Assembly (NCBI GenBank): GCA_039805865.1
Contig: JBDLTI010000022.1
Location: 1-28,306, forward strand
Source: Fluviibacter sp039805865
Lineage (GTDB): Bacteria > Pseudomonadota > Gammaproteobacteria > Burkholderiales > Rhodocyclaceae
DNA: 28,306 bases
Reading direction: 5' to 3'
Part shown: positions 6,096-14,641 of the stretch, piece after piece
How positions within the stretch are numbered: the stretch's first letter is position 1
How the letters are laid out: every line of letters begins with the position of its first letter
Position numbers and translations under genes: made by a program
The notes under the pieces: generated by a model
Database searches by the model: none
Seen by the model: only the letters and a program-made list of their open reading frames with translations
Told to the model about the DNA's origin: nothing

Positions 6096-7142
6096 TTACT
6101 TTTTAGCCGGCTTGGCATCAAACGGCTGCGGACTTGGGGTATCCGGGCCAGATGGTGGCAGCTGCGGCAGTTTGAAGCTTGGCTGGTCGCCGGTGAGCGT
6201 CTTCAGGAAGGCCACGATTTCGGCGTTTTCTTCCTTGGTAAAATTGCGACCCAGCTGGATTCGACCCATGGTTTCCACAGCCTGCGACAGCGTCTTGGCT
6301 TCACCATCATGGAAGTACGGATAGGTGAGTTCGATGTTACGCAAGGTTGGGACCTTGTAGTTGAAGCGGTCGGCATCCTTGCCGGTTACAGCGGCACGGC
6401 CATCGGCAGAACCCTTGTACGGCTCGACAACACCCATCTTCTGGAAGGAGTTACCACCAACAGCCGGACCATTATGGCAGGCCACGCAACCGCTGTTCTT
6501 GAACAGTTCGTAGCCCTTAAGCTCCTGGGCCGTGATGGCGTTCTTGTCGCCCTTGAGCCACTGGTCAAAGCGCGAGTTGGGCGTAACAAGTGTTTCTTCG
6601 AAAGCAGCGATTGCCTTGGTGACTTCATCAATGGTGATCTTGTCGGTGCCAAAGACTTTCTTGAACTCTTCGACATAGCCCGGGATGGTCTGCAGTGTCT
6701 TAACCGCCAGCTCGTGGGTAAAGCCCATTTCACCCGGGTTAGCGATCGGGCCGCCGGCCTGGGCCTTCAGGTCAGAAGCGCGACCATCCCAGAACTGGGC
6801 GACGTTAAGGCTGGAGTTCAACACGGTCGGCGCGCTGATCGGACCCTGATTCCAATTATGACCAATCGAGGTCTTCAGGTTATCGGTACCGCCCATCGAG
6901 AGGTTGTGACACGAGTTACAGGAAATAAAACCCGACTTCGACAAACGTGGATCAAAGTACAGCTGCATACCCAACTGCACAAGCGCCGGATTGGCGACGT
7001 TGGGTGCGTTGATTGGCTGAATCGGTTCATCGGTCATTGGCTTACCGGCCGATGCAGATTTAGGGGCGTCGGTCTTCTGACCGCAGCCCACCATGGCGGC
7101 AATGGCAGCCGTGAGGACGAGGGTGGCAAACTTATGTTTCAT
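6096..7142 (-). CDS. ccp: Di-haem cytochrome c peroxidase, probable lipoprotein
   Basis: A 348-residue enzyme that reduces hydrogen peroxide to water with electrons from cytochrome c or quinol-derived carriers in the periplasm. The ATG at 7142 has AAAAGGA upstream; the longer frame would need a TTG. Two haem-binding motifs are present: Cys75-x2-Cys78-His79 (CNSCH) and Cys219-x2-Cys222-His223 (CVACH). Other family motifs are LGMQLYFDPRLS, SAPTVLNSSLNVAQFWDGRA and VPTLRNIELTYPYFHDG. The N-terminus ends in a lipobox-like MVGC (Cys20), so the protein is probably membrane-anchored rather than soluble, and the C-terminus is proline-rich. Upstream lies a perfect FNR site, pointing to low-oxygen induction; oxyR is divergent. 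Confidence 0.95.
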   Translation of the reverse strand: MKHKFATLVLTAAIAAMVGCGQKTDAPKSASAGKPMTDEPIQPINAPNVANPALVQLGMQLYFDPRLSKSGFISCNSCHNLSMGGTDNLKTSIGHNWNQGPISAPTVLNSSLNVAQFWDGRASDLKAQAGGPIANPGEMGFTHELAVKTLQTIPGYVEEFKKVFGTDKITIDEVTKAIAAFEETLVTPNSRFDQWLKGDKNAITAQELKGYELFKNSGCVACHNGPAVGGNSFQKMGVVEPYKGSADGRAAVTGKDADRFNYKVPTLRNIELTYPYFHDGEAKTLSQAVETMGRIQLGRNFTKEENAEIVAFLKTLTGDQPSFKLPQLPPSGPDTPSPQPFDAKPAKK

Positions 7143-7173
7143 TGCGGTATTCCTTTTCAAATTTCGTACCTGC

Positions 7174-7215
7174 TTTGTACCAGCGCCCCGAGAAAAACTC
7201 TTTGATCTGGATCAA
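7174..7215 (-). promoter_or_regulatory. FNR/ANR-type activated promoter of cytochrome c peroxidase
   Basis: TTGATCTGGATCAA at 7202-7215 is a perfect FNR/ANR palindrome (TTGAT-N4-ATCAA). A candidate -10, TACAAA on the minus strand (7179-7174), would give a start near 7167, placing the site at about -41.5. This is the classic class II activator position, and there is no recognisable -35, as expected for such a promoter. The remainder of the divergent region up to oxyR (7216-7313) holds only a weak -10 (TATGCT, 7284-7289) for oxyR. Confidence 0.75.
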
Positions 7216-7313
7216 TGTTGCTCATTCGTTTTGGCTATACGTCTGATCAACATTTCCTATGCGTCTTTTGCGTGCGGGAGCGCTATGCTGTAAGGCTAAG
7301 GAGCGCCATCCGC

Positions 7314-8216
7314 ATGAAACTTATCGAACTTCGTTATCTAGTTGCCCTAGCCCGTGAAGGCAGTTTCAGTCGTGCGGCTCATGCGTGCTCTGTCAGCCAG
7401 CCCACACTCAGCATGGCTGTGGCACGGCTGGAAGACGAGCTGGGCGTACACTTGTTCGAACGCGGCAAGAACTTCGTCAGCCCGACCCCCGTGGGTGAAC
7501 GTATTGTTGCGCAGGCCCAGAAAACACTGGATGAAGCACACAAGATCACCCAGCTGGCGACTGATGGCCGCAACCCTCTGGAAGGTCCTTTACGTCTGGG
7601 TGTCATCCATACTATCGGCCCCTACCTACTGCCCCAACTGGTGCAGTCGCTGAAAAGCGTGGCACCAGCCATGCCGCTACTCATTGAAGAAAACATGACG
7701 GCCAATCTGTCGCGTATGCTGCTCGACAACGAGGTGGACGTGTTGATTGTGGCGCTACCTTTCGATGTGCCCGGTGTGCTGACTCGCCCGCTATACGATG
7801 AACGATTCCAGGTGATTGTGCCGCACGGCCACAAGTGGGAAGGCCGTGCCGAAATTCCGGCCGAGGAAATCGCCGATGAAGAAGTACTGCTGCTCAAGGC
7901 CGGCAACTGCTTCCGGGATCAGGTTCTGGACGCCTGCCCCCAGGTGAGCGAACCAGAAAGTGAAGTGCGTCTGGGGCACTCAATCGGCACCATCCGCTGC
8001 ATGGTGGCCTCCGGTCTAGGCATTTCCGTACTACCTGAAGGCGCATTGCTTGGACCCTACAACAATGACCTCGTGACCATTATTCCTTTCCAGTCGCCAG
8101 CACCATCGCGCAGAGTTGCCCTGGCGTGGCGACCCGGTTTTGTAAGGCCACAGGCGATTGATGCACTACTGGATGCAATTCGTAAGATCGACAGTCCGGC
8201 GTATCATTTTCTGTAA
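7314..8216 (+). CDS. oxyR: Hydrogen-peroxide sensor, LysR-family regulator OxyR
   Basis: A 300-residue regulator starting at ATG 7314, which has AAGGAG ten bases upstream; a longer frame to 7215 lacks support. The N-terminal LysR helix-turn-helix (about residues 1-60) contains FSRAAHACSVSQPTLSMAVA. In the effector domain, Cys199 and Cys208 (in KAGNCFRDQVLDACPQ) occupy the exact E. coli positions and would form the peroxide-induced disulphide. It lies divergent from the cytochrome c peroxidase gene and close to the iron-storage genes, which fits control of peroxide defence. The downstream micropeptide gene begins 34 bases after its stop and may share the transcript. Confidence 0.95.
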   Translation: MKLIELRYLVALAREGSFSRAAHACSVSQPTLSMAVARLEDELGVHLFERGKNFVSPTPVGERIVAQAQKTLDEAHKITQLATDGRNPLEGPLRLGVIHTIGPYLLPQLVQSLKSVAPAMPLLIEENMTANLSRMLLDNEVDVLIVALPFDVPGVLTRPLYDERFQVIVPHGHKWEGRAEIPAEEIADEEVLLLKAGNCFRDQVLDACPQVSEPESEVRLGHSIGTIRCMVASGLGISVLPEGALLGPYNNDLVTIIPFQSPAPSRRVALAWRPGFVRPQAIDALLDAIRKIDSPAYHFL

Positions 8217-8250
8217 GCCACCCTTTTGGACATGACCATGGGAGTATGTG

Positions 8251-8319
8251 ATGAGCACGAAAAAATGCTGTCATAGCAAACCACGTTGCAAAGATTGCCC
8301 TTTAAGGAAGAAGAAATGA
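8251..8319 (+). CDS. Cysteine-rich basic micropeptide, 22 residues
   Basis: A very short gene: ATG 8251, GGGAG six bases upstream, TGA at 8317-8319. The product begins MSTKKCCHSKPRCKDC and ends PLRKKK. Four cysteines and a histidine (Cys6, Cys7, His8, Cys13, Cys16) sit in a highly basic peptide (9 Lys/Arg of 22), suggesting metal or nucleic-acid binding. The stop overlaps the ATG of the DUF2141 gene as ATGA, a hallmark of translational coupling. The good ribosome binding site, the overlap and the non-random composition argue that it is real. I recall short CC-x3-PRCKxCP-like proteins in other bacteria but cannot verify this here. Function unknown. Confidence 0.72.
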   Translation: MSTKKCCHSKPRCKDCPLRKKK

Positions 8320-8759
8320 ATCAATGCAAACGCCCGCTTCAAATACTGATATGTGTGCTGCTGCTATCTGTGGGGATGGCCACAAGTGCGCTGGCGGCCG
8401 GCAATACGCTGGACATTACGGTCAAGGGCGTGCGCGACGATCAGGGCATGGTACGGGCCGGCATTTACAACTCGGCTGACACCTTCCCGAAGGAAGGCAA
8501 GGCGATGGCTAGGACTGCAGCGCCTGCCAAGGCTGGTAACGTGGCGCTACAGTTCACGGATTTGCCTCCGGGAAAATACGCGGTGATTCTGTACCACGAC
8601 GAAAATAACGATGGTCAGATGGATAAGCGCTTCGGCATGATCCCGATTGAAGGTTATGGCCTGTCGAACAACATCAAAGCGAGTGGCAAGCCCTCGTTTG
8701 ACGAGTGCGCTTTCGAGATACCCCCTACCAAAGCCCAGACCATTGATCTGCGTTACTGA
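8316..8759 (+). CDS. DUF2141 exported protein
   Basis: A 147-residue protein from ATG 8316, preceded by AAGGAAG. A signal peptide (about residues 1-28, ending SALA) predicts export to the periplasm. The mature part has the DUF2141 pattern: early NTLDITVKGVRDDQGMVRAG, then FTDLPPGKYAVILYHDENND and a DGQMDKRFGMIPIEGYGLSN stretch. The DENNDGQMD segment resembles a calcium-binding loop. The biochemical role of DUF2141 is not established. The start overlaps the micropeptide stop. Confidence 0.88.
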   Translation: MNQCKRPLQILICVLLLSVGMATSALAAGNTLDITVKGVRDDQGMVRAGIYNSADTFPKEGKAMARTAAPAKAGNVALQFTDLPPGKYAVILYHDENNDGQMDKRFGMIPIEGYGLSNNIKASGKPSFDECAFEIPPTKAQTIDLRY

Positions 8760-8815
8760 TTGCTTTGCTGCCGTTTAATCAGGACGGCCGCACCGTCTTC
8801 TCGTAAAATGCGGGA

Positions 8816-9688
8816 ATGACACATGCCGCGCCACCGCCCAAGCTGACCCAGTACCTGCGACTGATGCGGGCGCACCGCCCGATCGGTACGCTGCTGCTGC
8901 TTTGGCCGACCTATTGGGCGCTGTGGCTGGCGGCAGATGGCACACCGCCCCTGTTGGTATTGGTGATTTTTACGCTGGGTACGTTTTTTATGCGCTCTGC
9001 CGGCTGCGTGATCAACGATCTCGCCGACCGCAAATTTGATGGGCACGTGGCGCGCACCAAGGACCGGCCGCTGGTAGCCGGTTGGGTGACACCGCGCGAA
9101 GCCCTAGCGGTATTTGTGGTGCTGGTAACACTCGCCGCAGTCACGGTGCTCCCGATCATGAGCCCGCTACTGCTTGTACTGGCGCTGATTGCCGTTTTTC
9201 TGGCGGCGTCATATCCGTTCACCAAACGTTTTCTGGCGATTCCTCAGGGGTATCTGGGCATCGCCTTTGGCTTCGGGATCCCCATGGCGTTTGCCGCGAT
9301 TGACCACACGGTGCCGGCGGAAGCCTGGTGGCTGCAATTGGCGAACATTTTCTGGGCGGTGGCCTATGACACCGAGTATGCGATGGTGGACCGACCGGAC
9401 GATCTGAAGATTGGCATCAAAACGTCGGCGATTACCTTTGGCCGTTTTGATGTAACAGCGATCATGCTGTGTTACACAGCAACACTGCTGATTCTGGCCG
9501 GCGTCGGTGTCTCTCTGGCGCTCGGCTGGCCATACTGGAGCGGGCTACTGTTTGCCACCGGCATTGCGCTGTATCACTACACGCTGATACGTGACCGGGA
9601 CACAGCGCGCTGCTTTGCCGCTTTTATGCATAACAACTGGTTTGGTGCCGCAGTCTTTGCCGGCATTCTGCTCGATACGCTGATCTGA
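8816..9688 (+). CDS. ubiA: 4-hydroxybenzoate polyprenyltransferase UbiA
   Basis: A 290-residue integral membrane prenyltransferase that attaches the polyprenyl tail to 4-hydroxybenzoate in ubiquinone synthesis. The two Mg-diphosphate motifs are visible: NDLADRKFD (67-75) and DTEYAMVD (185-192), with KDRPL after the first. Eight or nine hydrophobic helices fill the rest. Length is typical (about 290). The ribosome binding site is weak (GCGGGA). It is followed 19 bases later by ubiD, which catalyses a later step of the same pathway. Confidence 0.97.
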   Translation: MTHAAPPPKLTQYLRLMRAHRPIGTLLLLWPTYWALWLAADGTPPLLVLVIFTLGTFFMRSAGCVINDLADRKFDGHVARTKDRPLVAGWVTPREALAVFVVLVTLAAVTVLPIMSPLLLVLALIAVFLAASYPFTKRFLAIPQGYLGIAFGFGIPMAFAAIDHTVPAEAWWLQLANIFWAVAYDTEYAMVDRPDDLKIGIKTSAITFGRFDVTAIMLCYTATLLILAGVGVSLALGWPYWSGLLFATGIALYHYTLIRDRDTARCFAAFMHNNWFGAAVFAGILLDTLI

Positions 9689-9707
9689 CCTGCGGATAAA
9701 TCACCCC

Positions 9708-11189
9708 ATGAACTATCACGACCTACGCGACTTCATTGCCCAGCTGGAACAGATGGGTGAACTGAAACGAATCACCGTACCGGTGAGCCCACATCTGGAG
9801 ATGACGGAGATCTGCGACCGGGTGTTGCGCGCAGGCGGGCCGGCGATTCTTTTTGAGAATCCCACCGGATTTAACACGCCAGTTTTGGGCAACCTGTTCG
9901 GCACAGTTCGCCGTGTGGCACTGGGCATGGGACAGGATGTGGCGACCGAAGCCGAGGCGCTGGCCAAACTGCGTGAAGTGGGCAAGGTACTGTCGGTACT
10001 AAAAGAGCCAGAACCTCCCAAAGGCTTTAAGGATGCCTGGGAAAAGCTGCCGTTGCTCAAACAGGTGCTGACGATGTCACCAAAGCTGGTGTCTTCGGCA
10101 CCATGCCAGGAAGTCGTCCTGGAAGGCAAGGATGTGGATCTCTCCCGTCTGCCGATTCAGCATTGCTGGCCGGGCGATGTGGCACCGCTGGTGACCTGGG
10201 GTCTGACTGTGACGCGTGGGCCGAACAAGACGCGGCAAAATCTGGGCATCTACCGCCAGCAGCTTCTGGGACCCAATAAGCTGATCATGCGCTGGCTGGC
10301 GCATCGCGGCGGCGCCCTGGATTTCCGCGATCATCAACTGGCCAATCCGGGAGAACCGTTCCCGGTGGCGGTGGTGCTGGGCTGCGACCCGGCGACGATT
10401 CTGGGTGCCGTAACGCCCGTGCCAGATACGCTCTCGGAGTATCAATTTGCCGGACTGCTGCGCGGCAAGAAAACCGAACTGGTGAAGTGCCTGGGTTCCA
10501 CATTACAGGTACCCGCCTCTGCCGAGATCGTTCTTGAAGGCGTGATTCATCCAAATGAGATGGCCCTGGAAGGCCCGTACGGTGACCACACGGGGTATTA
10601 CAACGAACAGGCCGAGTTCCCGGTGTTTACGGTTGAGCGCATGACCATGCGCAAGAACCCGATCTACCACTCCACCTATACCGGCAAACCACCTGATGAA
10701 CCGGCCATGCTTGGTGTGGCGCTGAATGAAGTGTTTGTGCCGCTGCTACAAAAACAGTTTCCGGAAATCACCGATTTCTATCTGCCACCGGAAGGCTGCT
10801 CTTATCGGCTAGCCGTGGTGAGCATTCGTAAACAATATGCCGGGCATGCGCGCCGGGTGATGATGGGCGTATGGAGTTTCTTGCGTCAGTTCATGTACAC
10901 CAAGTTCATTATCGTGGTGGATGACGATGTGAACATTCGTGACTGGAAAGAAGTGATCTGGGCGATGACCACGCGCATGGATGCGACCCGCGATACGATG
11001 CTGGTGGACAATACCCCGATCGATTATCTGGACTTTGCCTCACCGGTGGCTGGCCTGGGCAGCAAGATGGGGCTGGATGCCACCAACAAGTGGCCCGGTG
11101 AAACGAATCGCGAATGGGGTACGCCCATTACGCACGACCCAGCCGTTAAAGCACGTGTTGATGCCATGTGGGCGGAGCTGGGGCTTTAA
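9708..11189 (+). CDS. ubiD: 4-hydroxy-3-polyprenylbenzoate decarboxylase UbiD
   Basis: A 493-residue prenylated-FMN-dependent decarboxylase that removes the carboxyl group from 3-polyprenyl-4-hydroxybenzoate after UbiA. Family motifs are present, including the N-terminal DLRDFIAQLEQMGELKRI, the central NLGIYRQQLLGPNKLIMRW and the conserved glutamate-rich region ALEGPYGDHTGYYNE, with a typical C-terminal end (NREWGTPITHDP). Length matches the family. It needs prenyl-FMN made by UbiX, which is not in this window. It forms a two-gene unit with ubiA. The gene ends 15 bases from the convergent thioesterase gene, with no clear terminator between. Confidence 0.97.
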   Translation: MNYHDLRDFIAQLEQMGELKRITVPVSPHLEMTEICDRVLRAGGPAILFENPTGFNTPVLGNLFGTVRRVALGMGQDVATEAEALAKLREVGKVLSVLKEPEPPKGFKDAWEKLPLLKQVLTMSPKLVSSAPCQEVVLEGKDVDLSRLPIQHCWPGDVAPLVTWGLTVTRGPNKTRQNLGIYRQQLLGPNKLIMRWLAHRGGALDFRDHQLANPGEPFPVAVVLGCDPATILGAVTPVPDTLSEYQFAGLLRGKKTELVKCLGSTLQVPASAEIVLEGVIHPNEMALEGPYGDHTGYYNEQAEFPVFTVERMTMRKNPIYHSTYTGKPPDEPAMLGVALNEVFVPLLQKQFPEITDFYLPPEGCSYRLAVVSIRKQYAGHARRVMMGVWSFLRQFMYTKFIIVVDDDVNIRDWKEVIWAMTTRMDATRDTMLVDNTPIDYLDFASPVAGLGSKMGLDATNKWPGETNREWGTPITHDPAVKARVDAMWAELGL

Positions 11190-11204
11190 GCCTTAGCCCG
11201 TTGT

Positions 11205-11600
11205 TTAGGCAGCAGGCAATTCGCGCTTGCTGCCATCGGCATTCAGCGCTACGTAGGTAATGAGCGCTTCGGTCACTTTAACCGTGACCGGATTATCCGG
11301 ATGCCGCTCAGCGTACATCTGCACTTTGATAGTGACCGAGGTTCTGCCGCGTTTTTCAACTTCGGCAAAGAAGGTGACGATGTCACCAATCGACACCGGC
11401 TGATGGAACTGAATGGTGTTCACAGCCACCGTGGCAATACGGCCACGCGCGACCTTGTGGCCCAGAACGGCACCGGCCAGGTCAATATGACCCATTGTCC
11501 ACCCGCCAAAGACATCGCCATACATGTTGGCATCTGACGGCATGGGAATGACCTTGAGCACAGGTGGCAGGTCGGGCAAGGTGCAGGGGGTATCGATCAT
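11205..11600 (-). CDS. yciA: Acyl-CoA thioesterase, YciA type (hotdog fold)
   Basis: A 131-residue hotdog-fold enzyme from ATG 11600; a GTG at 11609 would add three residues, and neither start has a good ribosome binding site. The motif PMPSDANMYGDVFGGWTMGH contains the catalytic-type Asn/Asp region of YciA-like acyl-CoA hydrolases, followed by the conserved VNTIQFHQPVSIGDIVTFFA and VTEALITYVALN. YciA enzymes release CoA from a broad range of acyl-CoAs in the cytoplasm. It is divergent from the ABC exporter with a 63-base shared gap and convergent with ubiD. Confidence 0.9.
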   Translation of the reverse strand: MIDTPCTLPDLPPVLKVIPMPSDANMYGDVFGGWTMGHIDLAGAVLGHKVARGRIATVAVNTIQFHQPVSIGDIVTFFAEVEKRGRTSVTIKVQMYAERHPDNPVTVKVTEALITYVALNADGSKRELPAA

Positions 11601-11663
11601 GGCATTCACGCTATAAAGATTTAAACTACGGGTGTTATTTTAAAGTCATCAAGGCAAAAACGC

Positions 11664-13463
11664 ATGTCGCGTCATGGAAATAAACCGGTCGGCCCTGCCA
11701 GCAACGAGCCCTTACACGTCTGGACAACTCTGAAATCGCTGCTGCCCTGGCTCTGGGCCTACCGCGGCCGCATGATTGCGGCTTTTGGCTGCCTGCTCCT
11801 AGCCAAGTTGGCGAGCGTTTATGTGCCAATTGTCTTCAAGAATATGATCGACAACCTGAGCGGCACTCAGGATATTGTTCTGGTGTTGCCGATTGGTTTG
11901 TTGTTGCTTTACGGCTTCTCGCGTCTGGCCAGCACCGGCTTTAGCGAACTACGCGAAATTCTTTTTGTGCGCGTGACGCAACAGGCGATTCGACGGATTG
12001 CGCTGTCTGTCTTCACTCACTTGCATAACCTGTCTCTGCGCTTTCACCTGGAGCGCCAGACCGGTGGCGTGTCACGCGACATTGATCGCGGCACCCGTGC
12101 CATCTCTAACCTGATTAGCTACACACTATATTCCATATTACCCACACTGATTGAGCTGCTTCTGGTGATGGGTGTACTGGCCTACAAATACGACCAGGTG
12201 TTTGTGTGGATTACGCTGGCTTCGATTGTCTGTTACGTGGCATTCACGGTGGTGATCTCCAACTGGCGCATTCACATTCGCCGCGCGGTGAACGAAGCAG
12301 ACTCGGCGGCCAATACGCGCGCTATCGACAGCCTGATCAACTATGAAACGGTGAAGTATTTTAATAACGAAGCCTTCGAGCTTAATCGCTACGATGAAGC
12401 CATGCGCCGCTGGGAAGATGCTTCTGTGCGTAGCCAGATGACCCTAACGATGTTGAACATGGGGCAGCAGCTGATTATTGTGATCGGCCTGGTGGCCATG
12501 ATGTGGCACGCCGCCCAGGGCGTCGTCGCCGGCTCGATGACGGTGGGTGACCTGGTGCTGGTGAACGCGTTTCTGATTCAGCTGTATATGCCGCTTAATT
12601 TCTTCGGCGTGGTTTACCGCGAGATCCGCCAGGCGCTGACCGATATTGAACGCATGTTCGGCTTGCTCAATACACAGCGTGAAATCATCGACGCCCCTGA
12701 TGCTCGCGCACTACCGGGAGCGCCGATTAGCGTGTTCTTCGATAGCGTGGATTTTGCCTACGACCCGGCAAGGCCGATCCTGAGTAATGTGTCTTTTGAA
12801 ATCCCTGCGGGAAAAACCGTGGCTGCTGTCGGACACTCGGGTGCCGGCAAATCAACATTGGCGCGCCTCATCTATCGTTTTTATGATGTTACGGGCGGCC
12901 GCATTCTGATGAACGGGATTGATGTCCGCAAGATTGAGCAAAGCAGCCTACGCGGCGGCATCGCCATCGTGCCGCAGGATACGGTGCTCTTTAACGACAC
13001 GCTCTACTACAACATTCTCTACGGCAATCCTGCAGCCACTCGTGAGCAGGTGATTGCAGCGGCAAAGGCTGCACATTTGCATGAGTTTGTTGAAACGTTG
13101 CCGGATGGCTACGACGCCAAGGTGGGCGAACGCGGTCTCAAACTTTCTGGCGGTGAGAAGCAACGCGTCGCGATTGCCCGGGCGCTCCTGAAAAATCCAC
13201 CCATCCTAGTATTTGATGAAGCAACTTCGGCACTGGATTCCAAAACCGAAAAAGCCATTCAGGCGAGCATGGAAGTGGCTGCGCGCGGCCGCACGACATT
13301 GATTATTGCCCATCGCTTATCCACCGTAATGAATGCGGACGAAATTATCGTACTCGATGCCGGGCGCATTGTAGAGCGTGGGCGCCATGCCGCACTCCTA
13401 GCAGCGAATGGTCTCTATGCACAGATGTGGGCACTCCAACAACAAGATCGTGAAACTGAATAA
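11664..13463 (+). CDS. Atm1/HMT1-type ABC exporter, fused membrane and ATPase domains
   Basis: A 599-residue half-transporter that acts as a homodimer. Residues about 35-320 form a six-helix membrane domain containing the Atm1-family stretch INYETVKYFNNE (225-236) and the NRYDEAMRRW segment near the glutathione site. The ATPase domain shows Walker A GHSGAGKST (390-398), Q-loop PQD (437-439), signature LSGGEKQ (494-500), Walker B ILVFDEA (514-520) and the switch His550. Atm1-type exporters move glutathione-linked compounds or metal-thiol conjugates; the substrate here is inferred from family only. It stands alone as a plus-strand gene with AAGG upstream. Confidence 0.93.
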   Translation: MSRHGNKPVGPASNEPLHVWTTLKSLLPWLWAYRGRMIAAFGCLLLAKLASVYVPIVFKNMIDNLSGTQDIVLVLPIGLLLLYGFSRLASTGFSELREILFVRVTQQAIRRIALSVFTHLHNLSLRFHLERQTGGVSRDIDRGTRAISNLISYTLYSILPTLIELLLVMGVLAYKYDQVFVWITLASIVCYVAFTVVISNWRIHIRRAVNEADSAANTRAIDSLINYETVKYFNNEAFELNRYDEAMRRWEDASVRSQMTLTMLNMGQQLIIVIGLVAMMWHAAQGVVAGSMTVGDLVLVNAFLIQLYMPLNFFGVVYREIRQALTDIERMFGLLNTQREIIDAPDARALPGAPISVFFDSVDFAYDPARPILSNVSFEIPAGKTVAAVGHSGAGKSTLARLIYRFYDVTGGRILMNGIDVRKIEQSSLRGGIAIVPQDTVLFNDTLYYNILYGNPAATREQVIAAAKAAHLHEFVETLPDGYDAKVGERGLKLSGGEKQRVAIARALLKNPPILVFDEATSALDSKTEKAIQASMEVAARGRTTLIIAHRLSTVMNADEIIVLDAGRIVERGRHAALLAANGLYAQMWALQQQDRETE

Positions 13464-13543
13464 GCGCTGTGTCACAAACCCCAAGTAGAATGTCGATTCC
13501 GTTTTACCTGCAATGTTTTGCTTTAATTTGAAGGATTACTTTT

Positions 13544-14119
13544 ATGGCGTTACTCACTTCTCAACTCACCGATGTTCAGGCCAAGGTGCTGGGCGCAGTT
13601 GCCAACCGCCCAGGCACACTGATCTGGATGGGTTTACTGATGATCGTTCTGGGCACCATTGGTATCATGGCAGAAACGCTGTTCTCCATCGCTTCGATCA
13701 GCCTGGTGGGCGGCTTTGCGCTGGCCGCCGGCATTATGCAGGCACTGCATGCACTCCAAGCCAAGGGCTGGAAGTCGGTATCGATCCAGATGGTGTTTGC
13801 CCTGATCTATATCGCGATTGGCGTGATCGTTTGGGTATCGCCTGCTGCCGCACTGGAAGGCGTGACACTGTATCTGGCGACCCTGTTTTTTGCCACGGGT
13901 GTACTGCGTCTGATGACGGCATTCCAGCATACGGCCTTTAGCGGCTGGTTCATGCCATTGGTATCGGCAGCCTTGTCGATTCTGCTGGGCGGCCTGATCC
14001 TTGCTGGTTGGCCAGATAACAGTACCTGGGTGCCAGGCATGCTGATTGCAATTGAATTGCTGCTACAAGGCTGGTCGATATTCTTCCTGGGCATTGCTGC
14101 CAAAAAAGCAGTACGCTAG
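13544..14119 (+). CDS. DUF308/HdeD-family membrane protein
   Basis: A 191-residue protein of about six closely spaced transmembrane helices with short loops. The helices include LIWMGLLMIVLGTIGIMAET, the glycine/alanine-rich LVGGFALAAGIMQALHALQA and LYLATLFFATGVLRLMTAF. This matches the duplicated three-helix DUF308 (HdeD) family, of which E. coli HdeD is linked to acid resistance; a transport activity has not been shown. The start has AAGGA eight bases upstream. It lies 80 bases after the ABC exporter and ends before a bidirectional terminator. Confidence 0.85.
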   Translation: MALLTSQLTDVQAKVLGAVANRPGTLIWMGLLMIVLGTIGIMAETLFSIASISLVGGFALAAGIMQALHALQAKGWKSVSIQMVFALIYIAIGVIVWVSPAAALEGVTLYLATLFFATGVLRLMTAFQHTAFSGWFMPLVSAALSILLGGLILAGWPDNSTWVPGMLIAIELLLQGWSIFFLGIAAKKAVR

Positions 14120-14163
14120 TCATCATCAGAAATTCTGCAACCGTGAAGCCTGCGGGCTGCAAT

Positions 14164-14191
14164 AAAAAACCCAGCCGAGGCTGGGTTTTTT
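14164..14191. terminator. Bidirectional intrinsic terminator between DUF308 gene and rplQ
   Basis: A CCCAGC/GCTGGG stem with CGAG tetraloop is flanked by six A residues on the left and six T residues on the right, so a U-tract follows the hairpin in both directions. It ends the plus-strand DUF308 unit and the long minus-strand ribosomal transcript, whose last gene rplQ stops at 14216. Confidence 0.93.
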
Positions 14192-14215
14192 ATTGGGTAC
14201 TGACTTAACTTTTGG

Positions 14216-14614
14216 TTAAGCAGCGGCCTCTTCTGTTTCAACCGCTTCGACACCTTCCGGACGGTCAACCAGTTCTACGTAGGCGATCGGTGCATTGTCG
14301 CCTGGGCGGAAGCCGGCTTTCAGAATACGGGTGTAGCCACCTGGACGTGCCTGGTAACGAGGGCCGAGTTCGTTGAAGAGCTTAACAACCATTTCGCGAT
14401 CACGCAGACGGGCAAATGCCAGACGGCGGTTTGCCAGCGTCGGGGCCTTAGCCAGGGTGATGATCGGTTCAACGACGCGACGTAGTTCCTTGGCTTTAGG
14501 CACGGTTGTGCGAATAGCTTCGTAACGCAGCAGGGCGTTGGTCAGGTTGCGCAACATAGCCAGACGGTGGCTGCTGGTGCGATTCAGTTTGCGAAGACCA
14601 TGACGGTGACGCAT
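14216..14614 (-). CDS. rplQ: 50S ribosomal protein bL17
   Basis: A 132-residue large-subunit protein near the exit tunnel. The N-terminus MRHRHGLRKLNRTSSHRLAM and the motif GYTRILKAGFRPGDNAPIAY identify it. The tail (VEAVETEEAAA) is acidic. It is the last gene of the alpha operon, 27 bases after rpoA and just before the bidirectional terminator. Confidence 0.98.
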   Translation of the reverse strand: MRHRHGLRKLNRTSSHRLAMLRNLTNALLRYEAIRTTVPKAKELRRVVEPIITLAKAPTLANRRLAFARLRDREMVVKLFNELGPRYQARPGGYTRILKAGFRPGDNAPIAYVELVDRPEGVEAVETEEAAA

Positions 14615-14641
14615 GATGAGTTCCTTTCGTTAATCCGGCGA

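Noticed and set aside
11175..11210. Terminator between convergent ubiD and yciA
   Set aside because: Only a short GGGCT/AGCCC pairing overlapping the coding ends and no T-tract in either direction.
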